Of a stretch of DNA of 15,389 bases, positions 7,226 through 13,955 are shown in pieces; position 1 is the stretch's first letter, and each line of letters opens with the position of its first letter. The translations under genes were made by a program, and so were the position numbers. The notes under the pieces are model-generated. The model saw only the letters and a program-made list of their open reading frames with translations, did no database searches and had not been told where the DNA came from. Source of the DNA: an uncultured Burkholderiales bacterium (GTDB lineage: Bacteria; Pseudomonadota; Gammaproteobacteria; Burkholderiales; Burkholderiaceae_C); assembly GCA_903887655.1 (NCBI GenBank), contig CAISQQ010000213.1:1-15389 (forward strand), in the 5' to 3' direction.

Positions 7226-8869
7226 ATGCCCGTTAACGCGACTTTGCCAGCCTCCATTGTTCTGTGCACCCTCAACGCCAAGTTCATCCATGCGTCGCTT
7301 GGACTGCGTTATTTGCTCGCGAACATGGCGCGACATGGCAGCCCCGCCTTGGCCGAGCAAACCCAACTGATTGAATTCACGCTGTCGCTCAAGATCAGCG
7401 AGATGCTCGAGCAGCTCCTCCAGCAATTGGGCCCCGAGCAAGCGGGGCAGCCTCAGATCATTGGTTTTGGAGTCTACATTTGGAATGTCACGCCCACCAC
7501 AGAACTGGTGCGTGAGCTCAAGGCGCGCCGACCGTCGATTCAAGTGGTGCTGGGTGGGCCGGAAGTGAGCCATGAGGCCCAAACGCAAGACATTGTCAAG
7601 CTTGCCAACTATGTCATCTCGGGTTGGGGAGATGTGAGTTTCCCTAAATTGTGTCGCGCATTGATCGAGGGTCCCAGGCCTTTGCAAAAAATGATCGTGG
7701 GTGAGCAGCCGCCTCTCGATCAAATTGAGTTGCCCTATCAGCACTTCACAGACAGCGATTTGGCTCACCGTGTGCTTTATGTGGAGGCCTCTCGAGGTTG
7801 CCCCTTCAAATGCGAATTTTGTTTGAGCTCACTCGATAAAACCGCATGGGGTTTTGATCTGAATTTGTTTCTTCAAGAGCTCGGCAACCTTTACGAGCGA
7901 GGTGCACGCAATTTCAAATTTGTGGATCGCACCTTCAACCTCAAAATCGAGACCTCGCTCCAAATCCTGCAGTTTTTTTTAGACCGCTTGAGCGGGGGTT
8001 CTGGCGCTGAATTGTTCGTCCACTTCGAAGTGATTCCCGACAATTTACCCGATCGCCTCAAGAGTTTGATCGCCAAGTTTCCGCCTGGGGTCTTGCAATT
8101 TGAAGTGGGCATTCAAAGTTTCAACGAGGAGGTGCAGCAACGCATTTCTCGGCGTCAAGACAATGTCCAGACCGAGCTCAATTTGCGCTGGTTATTGAGC
8201 GCATCGCACGCGCATTTGCACACCGATTTGATTTTTGGCCTGCCTGGTGAAACCATGAACAGCTTTGCACAGGGCTTTGATCGGCTCTTGTCCATCGGCC
8301 CTCAAGAAATTCAGTTGGGCGTCTTAAAGCGTTTGCGCGGAACGCCCATTGCGCGCCATACCCAAGCGCATGCCATGGTCTATGACCCAGAGCCACCCTA
8401 TGCCATTCAACAAACCCGAGATATCGATGCCCTAAGCGTTCAGCGCTTTACCCGCATGGCGAAGTATTGGGACTTGGTGGCCAACTCGGGACGTTTTAAG
8501 AAAACCATGCCTTTGATTCTGGAGGCCCACTCGCCAGAGTTTTCACCATTTTGGTCTTTCATGGGTTTGTCCGACTCGATGTGGTCTGCTTTTGGCAAAA
8601 CCTATGGCTTGTCACCTGAAGAGTTGACGGACGCTATATTTGAGCACTTGACCCAAGAGCGTGGGTTGCCAACCGAGCTTGTTCGAGCGTTGGTGCTGGA
8701 GGACTATGTGGCCAGTGGTTCGCGTGCGCGACCCCGATGTTTGTCGCATGCGCTGTTGCGCCAGCTAGGCGGGCGTGCCAGCCAGGACGCGAAAGAGGTG
8801 TTCAAAGCGAAACGGCGATCGCTGCGAGAGCGCCAAGATCGGCATGGCGAAAACCCACCCAAGCGTTGA
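7226..8869 (+). CDS. B12-binding-type radical SAM protein with DUF4080-like C terminus
   Basis: This 547-residue enzyme has three parts. Residues about 10-150 form a cobalamin-binding-like Rossmann domain, starting with IVLCTLNAKFIHASLGLRYL and containing VLGGPEVS (108-115); the DxHxxG cobalt-ligand motif is not seen. Residues about 184-400 form the radical SAM barrel with the [4Fe-4S] cysteines C192, C196 and C199 in GCPFKCEFC. The C-terminal part from about 420 fits the DUF4080 tail found in this group. These proteins reductively cleave SAM to a 5'-deoxyadenosyl radical; the substrate is unknown. The ATG at 7226 has no clear ribosome-binding site, but the homology starts directly after it. 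The gene is divergent from the phosphatase gene and 63 nt upstream of the DUF2946 gene, which seems to have its own promoter. Confidence 0.9.
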   Translation: MPVNATLPASIVLCTLNAKFIHASLGLRYLLANMARHGSPALAEQTQLIEFTLSLKISEMLEQLLQQLGPEQAGQPQIIGFGVYIWNVTPTTELVRELKARRPSIQVVLGGPEVSHEAQTQDIVKLANYVISGWGDVSFPKLCRALIEGPRPLQKMIVGEQPPLDQIELPYQHFTDSDLAHRVLYVEASRGCPFKCEFCLSSLDKTAWGFDLNLFLQELGNLYERGARNFKFVDRTFNLKIETSLQILQFFLDRLSGGSGAELFVHFEVIPDNLPDRLKSLIAKFPPGVLQFEVGIQSFNEEVQQRISRRQDNVQTELNLRWLLSASHAHLHTDLIFGLPGETMNSFAQGFDRLLSIGPQEIQLGVLKRLRGTPIARHTQAHAMVYDPEPPYAIQQTRDIDALSVQRFTRMAKYWDLVANSGRFKKTMPLILEAHSPEFSPFWSFMGLSDSMWSAFGKTYGLSPEELTDAIFEHLTQERGLPTELVRALVLEDYVASGSRARPRCLSHALLRQLGGRASQDAKEVFKAKRRSLRERQDRHGENPPKR

Positions 8870-8876
8870 CAACGCT
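8862..8876. repeat. Palindrome overlapping the radical SAM stop codon
   Basis: AGCGTTGACAACGCT is a perfect palindrome around one central base (7-bp arms). It contains the TGA stop (8867-8869) of the radical SAM gene and a TTGACA. It could be a small terminator hairpin, since CTTTG follows, or an operator for the downstream DUF2946 operon, 57 nt before its start codon. Confidence 0.4.
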
Positions 8877-8917
8877 CTTTGAGGTCGGCGCAATGGCTGG
8901 GCTTGGAGTTTGGCCTC

Positions 8918-8926
8918 TGTTAAAAT
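8918..8926 (+). promoter_or_regulatory. Extended -10 promoter of the cruR operon
   Basis: TGT followed by TAAAAT forms an extended -10 box (five of six matches to TATAAT). Its expected start point, about seven bases downstream, falls at the ATG at 8933. No good -35 box is seen at normal spacing, and there is no Shine-Dalgarno before the ATG, so a leaderless or nearly leaderless mRNA is implied. Confidence 0.45.
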
Positions 8927-8932
8927 TGCTAC

Positions 8933-9322
8933 ATGCGTCATCTTCGAGTCTTCACCCTGGCCAAACTGGCAATGCCTTGGGTGTTGTTCTTCGCCTTTGT
9001 GTTGCCCAGTGCTGCCACGCTCTGGAGCTCGAGTTCGGATCACCTCTTGACCCTGGAGGTGTGCACGTCCCAAGGCGTTCAGCTCGTTCATCTTGGCGAT
9101 GAGTCTCGCCAAGCGCCTGACCCAGCTCCTCAGCCAGCGCAGGTGGTGGACCATTGTCCCTTGTGCCAACTCCCTCTTGCGTTGTCCTCGAATCCCCACC
9201 CCGAGATTCTCTTGGGTCTCAAGGCGTCGTCACTGCAGTCACTCCGGGGTCAATCCCAGCGCACCAGCACCCACGTGGCTTGGTCGTCTCAGCCCTCGCG
9301 GGCTCCTCCCGCTCACATCTGA
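8933..9322 (+). CDS. cruR: DUF2946 protein, CruR-like copper-responsive upstream regulator
   Basis: This 129-residue protein begins with a hydrophobic signal/anchor segment (residues about 10-30), followed by the DUF2946 marks EVCTSQG (C44) and DHCPLC, a CXXC motif at 75-78. It ends with RAPP (123-126) four codons from the stop. In Bordetella pertussis a DUF2946 gene heads the bp2923-bfrG-bp2921 operon and acts as a regulatory upstream ORF. The nascent peptide arrests on the C-terminal RAPP motif; copper bound by CXXC relieves the arrest, allowing Rho-dependent termination before the TonB-receptor gene. Both functional motifs and the following TonB-receptor gene are present here, so the same post-transcriptional copper repression is inferred. 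The protein itself may have no other job. Start: ATG directly after a candidate -10 box and without a Shine-Dalgarno. Confidence 0.87.
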   Translation: MRHLRVFTLAKLAMPWVLFFAFVLPSAATLWSSSSDHLLTLEVCTSQGVQLVHLGDESRQAPDPAPQPAQVVDHCPLCQLPLALSSNPHPEILLGLKASSLQSLRGQSQRTSTHVAWSSQPSRAPPAHI

Positions 9323-9332
9323 ATCACGTCAC

Positions 9333-9354
9333 TGTCGATGCAATGCACTCGACA
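9333..9354 (+). promoter_or_regulatory. Hairpin in the cruR–receptor spacer
   Basis: TGTCGA and TCGACA form a 6-bp stem around a 10-nt loop that itself contains TGCAATGCA. It begins 10 nt after the cruR stop codon, inside the region where Rho-dependent termination would occur by analogy with Bordetella. The surrounding stretch 9323-9372 contains clearly more C than G, as Rho loading sites do. Confidence 0.4.
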
Positions 9355-9393
9355 CCGACCTCCATGGCGCGCGTTGCCCGTGGAGAAATTGAG

Positions 9394-9435
9394 ATGTTTG
9401 AGCTTGGTTCACCCGCCAAGCTCTCGGAGTTTTGA
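9394..9435 (+). CDS. Possible 13-codon leader peptide before the TonB receptor
   Basis: An ATG at 9394 with GGAGA at 9382-9386 (7-nt spacing) opens a short frame encoding MFELGSPAKLSEF. Its TGA overlaps the receptor ATG by one base (TGATG), a classic coupled arrangement. A perfect 8-bp stem-loop lies wholly inside this frame, so ribosomes translating it would melt the structure. There is no homology to support it, and the short length makes chance occurrence possible. Confidence 0.4.
   Translation: MFELGSPAKLSEF
9400..9423 (+). promoter_or_regulatory. 8-bp stem-loop next to the receptor ribosome-binding site
   Basis: GAGCTTGG and CCAAGCTC form a perfect 8-bp stem with an 8-nt loop, ending 2 nt before the receptor Shine-Dalgarno GGAG (9426-9429). 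The position suggests control of translation initiation or transcript stability of the TonB-receptor gene. No T-run follows, so an intrinsic terminator is unlikely. Confidence 0.5.
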
Positions 9436-11666
9436 TGAAAAAATTCACCTTCAATCGGCTGATCCTGGCCTCCTTGTCCCTGGGCGTGTGCGGCCCAATC
9501 CACTTAAAAGCGCAGGAGGCGAGCGCCCTCACCGCGCCCACGCAACTCGCCCCCATCACCATCTCTGCCAGTCGCAATGCGAGCCGTCTTGCCGACATGC
9601 CCGTTCACACGACGATCATCACCGCTCAAGACCTCGAGAAGTCCCCCTTTCAATCCTTGGATGAGTTGCTCAAGACCCTTCCGGGCTTTAATTTCTCAGG
9701 GGCCCCGTCCTATCTGAGTGACCCCACGGGTACACAAACCAAGATGCGAGGCCTGGGCAACGCCAAAGTGTTGGTGTTGGTCGATGGTGTTCCCATGGTT
9801 GACCCGTTTTACCTGACCACCCAATGGTTCAGGGTCCCCTTGTCCACCATTGAACGGGTTGAGATCGTTCGAGGCGGATCATCCAGTTTGTGGGGCAGCA
9901 TGGCCGTTGGGGGTGTGATCAATGTCATCACCAAAACCCCCCATGACAACTCGGGTCAATTCGCTTGGAGCTATGGATCGTTCAACACCTCTAATTTGTC
10001 GTTGACGCAAAATGTTGTGCTCTCTGATGCACTGAGACTGGCGCTTGAAGCCCATCAATTTCAAACGCTTGGCTACCCGGTCACACCGCCTCAGTACCTG
10101 GATCTGTATCCTGGCAAAGCAGCGCCGACAGACAGCACCACCGGCTATCAAGTGTCGGCCTATGTCAACCCTTCAGCCGAGGTGAAAGGATTTTTCAAAC
10201 TCAATGACTTCACTCAAAACCAAGATTTGTACGGCGTTTATGGCCAAAACCTGCAAAAGGCGCCCAATCTGAGTGCGGGCCTCACGCTTGATCTCGCCAG
10301 TGGGGGCAGTTTGGACAACACCCTGTGGGCTCAGCACGTGATGTTCAACAAGACCAATGGCTCGAGCTGCTACTTGGTGAGCGCCACATCGTGCTTGAAC
10401 GGCGGGTCTTCAACGCTGCCCTCCCTGTCACAAAGAATCTCTCCCGTCGTGAACTATTTCACGCAATATGGTGAGCAGTCCTATCAAGAAAAGGGCGCCT
10501 CCACGGTTTATTCCAAAACCCTCAACGCCACACTGCGTGATCTTCAATTCGGTGCCGATCTGCGCCAACTGTCCGTTCAAGATACCGAGCAGTACGATGG
10601 CGCGCCAACGGCCGCTTCGCATCAAAATGTGACCGGCACGGCGTATGGTCAGGGCACACAAACATTCACAGGCGCCTTTGTTCAAACGAAATGGCAGCCC
10701 GCCGACGCTTTGCTGTTGACCGTGAGTGCGCGCTTGGACAACTGGACCAACACCCTGCGCCGCTTTAGCCTCACCACGCCAGCCCATGGACTGTCGCCCG
10801 GAAGCGGTCCTTATCCCGACAACTCTAAAACGCAGTTCAACCCCGCTTTGGGCGTGCATTTCGATGTTTCAAACGACATGGCGTTGAGAACCTCGCTCTA
10901 CAAGGCCTTCAGAGCACCCGGGCTGAACAACCAAACCCGCAGTTATGGCAGCTCCATTGCCAACCCCAATTTGATGCCAGAAACGCTCACGGGTTGGGAG
11001 ATGGGGGTGGACATCAAGTCGCCCAGCAGTGACTTCAGTGCCACCTATTTTTTGAACCACATCAACAACATGATTGCCGCCTCCACTTACACCACGGCCA
11101 ACCTCTTGCCGCAACCGGTCGTCAATTTGTGCAGCACAGCGCCACTCGGGGGAACGCCCAATTTGACCAACTGCGGGTCCTCGGTGAGTTTTTACTCGAA
11201 CGATCAAAATGGTCAATCGCAGGGCGTGGAATTGAGCGAGAAGTGGAAAGCCCGCGCTGACCTCACGCTCGACGCCATCTACGCCTACACAAACACGCAG
11301 CTCACCGCCACTTGGAATGGTGTCACAACGCCCACTCAGACACAACTCGCGGGCATCCCAAAGCAGACGGCTTCACTGGCGGGCACTTGGTATCCTGTTG
11401 CCCGTGTTCGCATCTATGGCCAAGTGAGCTACATCGGACCCTTGACCTATTATCAAAGCAGCACCCTCAACGCAGTTCAAGGCGCCAATTGGGTTTACAA
11501 CGCGAGCCTGAGCGTCAAACTTGATGCGGCAACGGATGTTTTTGCCCATGCGGTCAATCTGTTCAATCGCCAATACCAAGACGGCACTTACGCCATCACG
11601 AGCCCACAAACGCAAACGCTCTCGCCCCCGAGGACCCTCAGCCTGGGTTTGAAGCACGTGTTTTAA
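9435..11666 (+). CDS. TonB-dependent outer-membrane receptor, probably copper-related (BfrG-like)
   Basis: This 743-residue receptor imports a metal chelate or similar ligand across the outer membrane using TonB energy. Residues 1-27 are a signal peptide ending LKAQ. A TonB-box-like PITISAS follows near residue 37, then the plug domain with VLVLVDGVPM, the TIERVEIVRGGSSSLWGSMAVGGVINVITK block and, from about residue 165, a long barrel region of alternating aromatic strands ending in a C-terminal phenylalanine (LGLKHVF), the usual outer-membrane assembly signal. The ATG at 9435 follows GGAG (9426-9429) with 5-nt spacing. Position behind a CruR-like gene suggests copper import or use of a copper-binding chelator, repressed when copper is ample; the ligand cannot be read from the sequence. 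Ordinary siderophore or vitamin uptake is the alternative. Confidence 0.93.
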   Translation: MKKFTFNRLILASLSLGVCGPIHLKAQEASALTAPTQLAPITISASRNASRLADMPVHTTIITAQDLEKSPFQSLDELLKTLPGFNFSGAPSYLSDPTGTQTKMRGLGNAKVLVLVDGVPMVDPFYLTTQWFRVPLSTIERVEIVRGGSSSLWGSMAVGGVINVITKTPHDNSGQFAWSYGSFNTSNLSLTQNVVLSDALRLALEAHQFQTLGYPVTPPQYLDLYPGKAAPTDSTTGYQVSAYVNPSAEVKGFFKLNDFTQNQDLYGVYGQNLQKAPNLSAGLTLDLASGGSLDNTLWAQHVMFNKTNGSSCYLVSATSCLNGGSSTLPSLSQRISPVVNYFTQYGEQSYQEKGASTVYSKTLNATLRDLQFGADLRQLSVQDTEQYDGAPTAASHQNVTGTAYGQGTQTFTGAFVQTKWQPADALLLTVSARLDNWTNTLRRFSLTTPAHGLSPGSGPYPDNSKTQFNPALGVHFDVSNDMALRTSLYKAFRAPGLNNQTRSYGSSIANPNLMPETLTGWEMGVDIKSPSSDFSATYFLNHINNMIAASTYTTANLLPQPVVNLCSTAPLGGTPNLTNCGSSVSFYSNDQNGQSQGVELSEKWKARADLTLDAIYAYTNTQLTATWNGVTTPTQTQLAGIPKQTASLAGTWYPVARVRIYGQVSYIGPLTYYQSSTLNAVQGANWVYNASLSVKLDAATDVFAHAVNLFNRQYQDGTYAITSPQTQTLSPPRTLSLGLKHVF

Positions 11667-11745
11667 ATCAACCCCAGGCGTCTTGGAGGTCTCGGTTTTG
11701 GCGGGGTGGGTCGTGGAGCGACTCAGAACAACAAAAGGTAACAGA

Positions 11746-12984
11746 ATGAATTTAGTCAAGTGGTCGAACGTTTTGCTTTGTCTGACCCTCTTCGGCTGCG
11801 CATCTTTGAGTGCGCAGGAGTTGAAGTCTCACCACCCGAGCGTGCAGCTTGGGGCGCAGGCTGGGGCGCAGGTGTGTGATTCGAGAGAATTGGCTTGCGC
11901 CAATGCGGCGTCTCCCGCCTGGCTCGCCGACGGCAGCTTGGCCTTGGTGTGGACCGCAGGAGGGGCCGTCTCGGTGGCCAAGTCTCTCGACGGGGGGCGC
12001 TCCTTTGGCCCGAGAGTAGAAATTGCCGAGCACCAGAAAAATCTCGACACGGGTGCAGATGCCAGGGCTCAAATCATTGCCCATGACGATGGCCATGTCC
12101 TGGTGGTTTATGGGTATTTCAAAGACAGTCATTGGAATGCCAAGGTCAATTTTTCCTTGTCCACTGATTTTGCGCAGCACTTTACCAAACCCGTGGCCAT
12201 CTCCAAGAGTGACGACAGTGAGCGCTTTCCTGTGCTGGCCCTTCAAAAGCAAGGCGTGGTCTCGATCGCGTGGGTCGATAAACGCGTCGTTGCACAAAAA
12301 AACAAATCGGGCAAAGTGGCTCTGGGTGGGTCCATCGCCTACACGCAAACGAGCGATTGGGGCCAAACCTTTAAAAAGGAAATCATCATCAACCCAGAGA
12401 GTTGTGAGTGTTGCCGCATCGGGCTGGCCATCGATTCCAATGATCGAGCTGTCTTGGCCTACCGGGCCCTTTTTGCCGGCGGCGTGAGAGACCACGCCAT
12501 CCAATCGGTGAGTGATCAATACCTCCCCAGTGCGCTCATGCGGGTCTCGAACGACCACTGGCAAACCGATGTTTGCCCTCATCAAGGGCCATCGGTGTCG
12601 GTGTCTGAAACAGGGGCGGTGCATGTGACTTGGTTCACCCAGGGGTCCGTGCGTTCGGGTCTTTACTATGCTCACGCTTTGGAGGGCTCGCCAGTTTTCT
12701 CTGAACCCCTCCCCATTGGCAACGCGGCCTTGAACCCGTCTCGCGCCTATGTGCTGGCCAGCGGCCGCTCAGTGTGGTTGGTTTGGAAAGAGTTTGATGG
12801 TCAAACATCGAGCCTGCACGCCATGCGATCGACTGATCAAGGCCTGACGTGGTCGCCCTCTGAAGAGCTGATGAGCACACGGGGCTACTCGGATCACCCT
12901 TTGCTGCTCAAGTCGGGCCAAGGTGTGTACGTCTCCTGGCTGACTCGACTCAACGGTTATCAGCTGAGGCGTCTGGACCCTTGA
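11746..12984 (+). CDS. Exported Asp-box beta-propeller protein with CECC motif (sialidase-like fold)
   Basis: This 412-residue protein starts with a signal sequence (LLCLTLFGCASLSAQ); LFGC could be a weak lipobox or ASLSAQ an ordinary cleavage site. Asp-box repeats (SxDxGxxF/W) occur at about 79-87 (SLDGGRSF), 202-209 (TSDWGQTF) and near 355 (STDQGLTW), indicating a sialidase-type six-bladed propeller. The FRIP motif of true sialidases is absent, so sugar hydrolysis is not supported. Cysteines cluster as C44 and C51, CECC (220-223) and C277, which could bind a metal or form disulfides. The ATG at 11746 has AAAAGG 7 nt upstream; the longer frame from 11683 is unlikely. It follows the receptor gene by 79 nt as the third gene of the CruR-like operon, like the third gene bp2921 in Bordetella; homology to that protein is untested. 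A periplasmic role in copper handling is an inference. Confidence 0.85.
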   Translation: MNLVKWSNVLLCLTLFGCASLSAQELKSHHPSVQLGAQAGAQVCDSRELACANAASPAWLADGSLALVWTAGGAVSVAKSLDGGRSFGPRVEIAEHQKNLDTGADARAQIIAHDDGHVLVVYGYFKDSHWNAKVNFSLSTDFAQHFTKPVAISKSDDSERFPVLALQKQGVVSIAWVDKRVVAQKNKSGKVALGGSIAYTQTSDWGQTFKKEIIINPESCECCRIGLAIDSNDRAVLAYRALFAGGVRDHAIQSVSDQYLPSALMRVSNDHWQTDVCPHQGPSVSVSETGAVHVTWFTQGSVRSGLYYAHALEGSPVFSEPLPIGNAALNPSRAYVLASGRSVWLVWKEFDGQTSSLHAMRSTDQGLTWSPSEELMSTRGYSDHPLLLKSGQGVYVSWLTRLNGYQLRRLDP

Positions 12985-13009
12985 GCCGATAGACCCATGC
13001 AGAGGACTC

Positions 13010-13028
13010 ACCCTGAGGGGCTCAGGGT
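13010..13028. terminator. Stem-loop between convergent genes
   Basis: ACCCTGA and TCAGGGT form a perfect 7-bp stem with a 5-nt loop in the 37-nt space between the convergent propeller and small exported protein genes, reaching into the stop codon of the latter. TTT follows on the plus strand only. A shared, weak terminator is plausible. Confidence 0.45.
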
Positions 13029-13453
13029 TTGGCCAACGGGTTGATGCACTCGCCTTTGCCCAGCTTCTTAAAGCATGAGCAAGTCACCCCAAAGGACTTC
13101 ATGGTGCCTTTGACAATGCCGGGGAAACTGGCAAACCGAGAGTTTCCAGGGGGGACAAAGAGCTTGGGCGTGAAGCTTCTGGACATGTGTTTGCCGTCCT
13201 GGAGTTCAACTTGTGCCCCTGAGCAGGCAATCGGGCCCTTGAGGTCGTTGTGAACTTCAAAGATCAGTGTTTTGTCGTCGTCTTTGGCCCAGCCGGCATT
13301 TTCTTGGACTTTTTTCAACTCTTCCGTCGACAGTGGTAATTCCTCATTGTCACTTTTGGGGATGAACGGGTTCCAGGCCTGGGCCGCAACGCTCACTGCC
13401 GCCAACAGCATGAAAAGAAGGAATCTGCGCGCGAAAGTGACTGACCGTGTCAT
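13022..13453 (-). CDS. Small exported protein of unknown function with four cysteines
   Basis: I do not recognise the family. The 143 residues begin with a good signal peptide (hydrophobic core FLLFMLLAAVSV, cleavage after AAQA at 26), giving a mature protein of about 117 residues beginning WNPFIPKSDNEELP. Mature cysteines are C77, C125, C127 and C136; the CSC pair near the C terminus with C136 could be a disulfide or metal site. The centre (residues 62-122) looks like a beta-sandwich: alternating hydrophobic strands, with FVPPGNSRFASFPG between them. Its gene starts 22 nt after the CbiX-type gene on the same strand, so the two are probably co-transcribed. It is convergent with the copper-type operon, which does not by itself link them. 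Confidence 0.75.
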   Translation of the reverse strand: MTRSVTFARRFLLFMLLAAVSVAAQAWNPFIPKSDNEELPLSTEELKKVQENAGWAKDDDKTLIFEVHNDLKGPIACSGAQVELQDGKHMSRSFTPKLFVPPGNSRFASFPGIVKGTMKSFGVTCSCFKKLGKGECINPLAKP

Positions 13454-13475
13454 GGGCGTCTTGGCTGTCTATCCA

Positions 13476-13856
13476 TTAATCGGTGGGGCTCAAGGCCAAT
13501 TTGGCCAAAAAATCAATCACTTGGGGCATCTCTCCAACCGAGGGCAAGACGTCGATACGCACACTCGGGTGCAGCGCTTTGACTTCCTCCACCAAGAGGG
13601 GCAAATCTTGTCTGGCATGTTTGCCAACGCCCAAAAAAAGCGGAAAAATTCTCACCGCGCTTGCCCCGCGCTCAACCAAGTCTTGCAGACAGGTTTTCAA
13701 ATCGGGCTCATTGAGCTCGAGGTAAGCCAGACCCACGAGCTCCTGGGGGGCCAGCTCTTGAATCCGCTTGGCAATGGACTCGATGGGGACTCGCCACAAA
13801 GGGTCGCGCGAGCCATGGGCAAAGAGGATCGTGGATTTCAAGACAGCTCGATTCAA
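13476..13856 (-). CDS. Short CbiX/SirB-type sirohydrochlorin chelatase
   Basis: This 126-residue protein is a single-domain (CbiXS-like) class II chelatase, the type that inserts Co or Fe into sirohydrochlorin in cobalamin or siroheme synthesis. The active-site motif FAHGSRDP gives H14, and GVGKHARQD gives H80; this His pair separated by about 65 residues is the metal-site signature. LxxGA..VRIFPLFLxxGKH is the family core. The only usable start is a TTG at 13856 (a second TTG lies five codons later); an in-frame TGA sits three codons upstream and no Shine-Dalgarno is visible. It precedes the small exported protein gene. No other cobalamin or siroheme gene is present, so Fe versus Co use is undecided, and some such small proteins remain uncharacterised. 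Confidence 0.87.
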   Translation of the reverse strand: MNRAVLKSTILFAHGSRDPLWRVPIESIAKRIQELAPQELVGLAYLELNEPDLKTCLQDLVERGASAVRIFPLFLGVGKHARQDLPLLVEEVKALHPSVRIDVLPSVGEMPQVIDFLAKLALSPTD

Positions 13857-13864
13857 TAAAAGTC

Positions 13865-13901
13865 AGCACCAGGGAGTGGGCGAGTCGACTGTGGGGGTGC
13901 T
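13865..13901. terminator. Possible terminator between TRAP permease and CbiX genes
   Basis: AGCACC (13865-13870) and GGTGCT (13896-13901) form a 6-bp stem around a 25-nt loop containing AGTCGACT. T-rich stretches follow on both strands (TTTT on plus; GACTTTTATT on minus). The long loop makes it a weak candidate. Confidence 0.3.
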
Positions 13902-13955
13902 TTTCGCGGTAACTCCTCTTGCAAGGCACCAACTCCGTGGACATCGGCCCCCATT

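Noticed and set aside
7157..7768. 203-codon minus-strand frame opposite the radical SAM start
   Set aside because: It is antisense to conserved codons of the B12-like domain and has no recognisable motif.
9154..9435. 93-codon frame overlapping the end of cruR and reaching the receptor start
   Set aside because: Its first two thirds are a shifted reading of cruR and the spacer without family features; only the last 13 codons, with their own ribosome-binding site, are kept as a possible leader peptide.
11849..11871. Short direct repeat GGGGCGCAGG twice, 2 nt apart
   Set aside because: It encodes GAQ-type repeats just after the propeller signal peptide; too short to be a functional repeat element.
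11752..12675. 307-codon open frame antisense to the propeller gene
   Set aside because: It is the reverse-strand shadow of a gene with clear Asp-box motifs and signal peptide; its translation shows no domain and is rich in Arg, His and Gly as shadows are.
11746..12984. True exo-alpha-sialidase
   Set aside because: Asp boxes are present, but the FRIP motif and catalytic set of sialidases are not seen.
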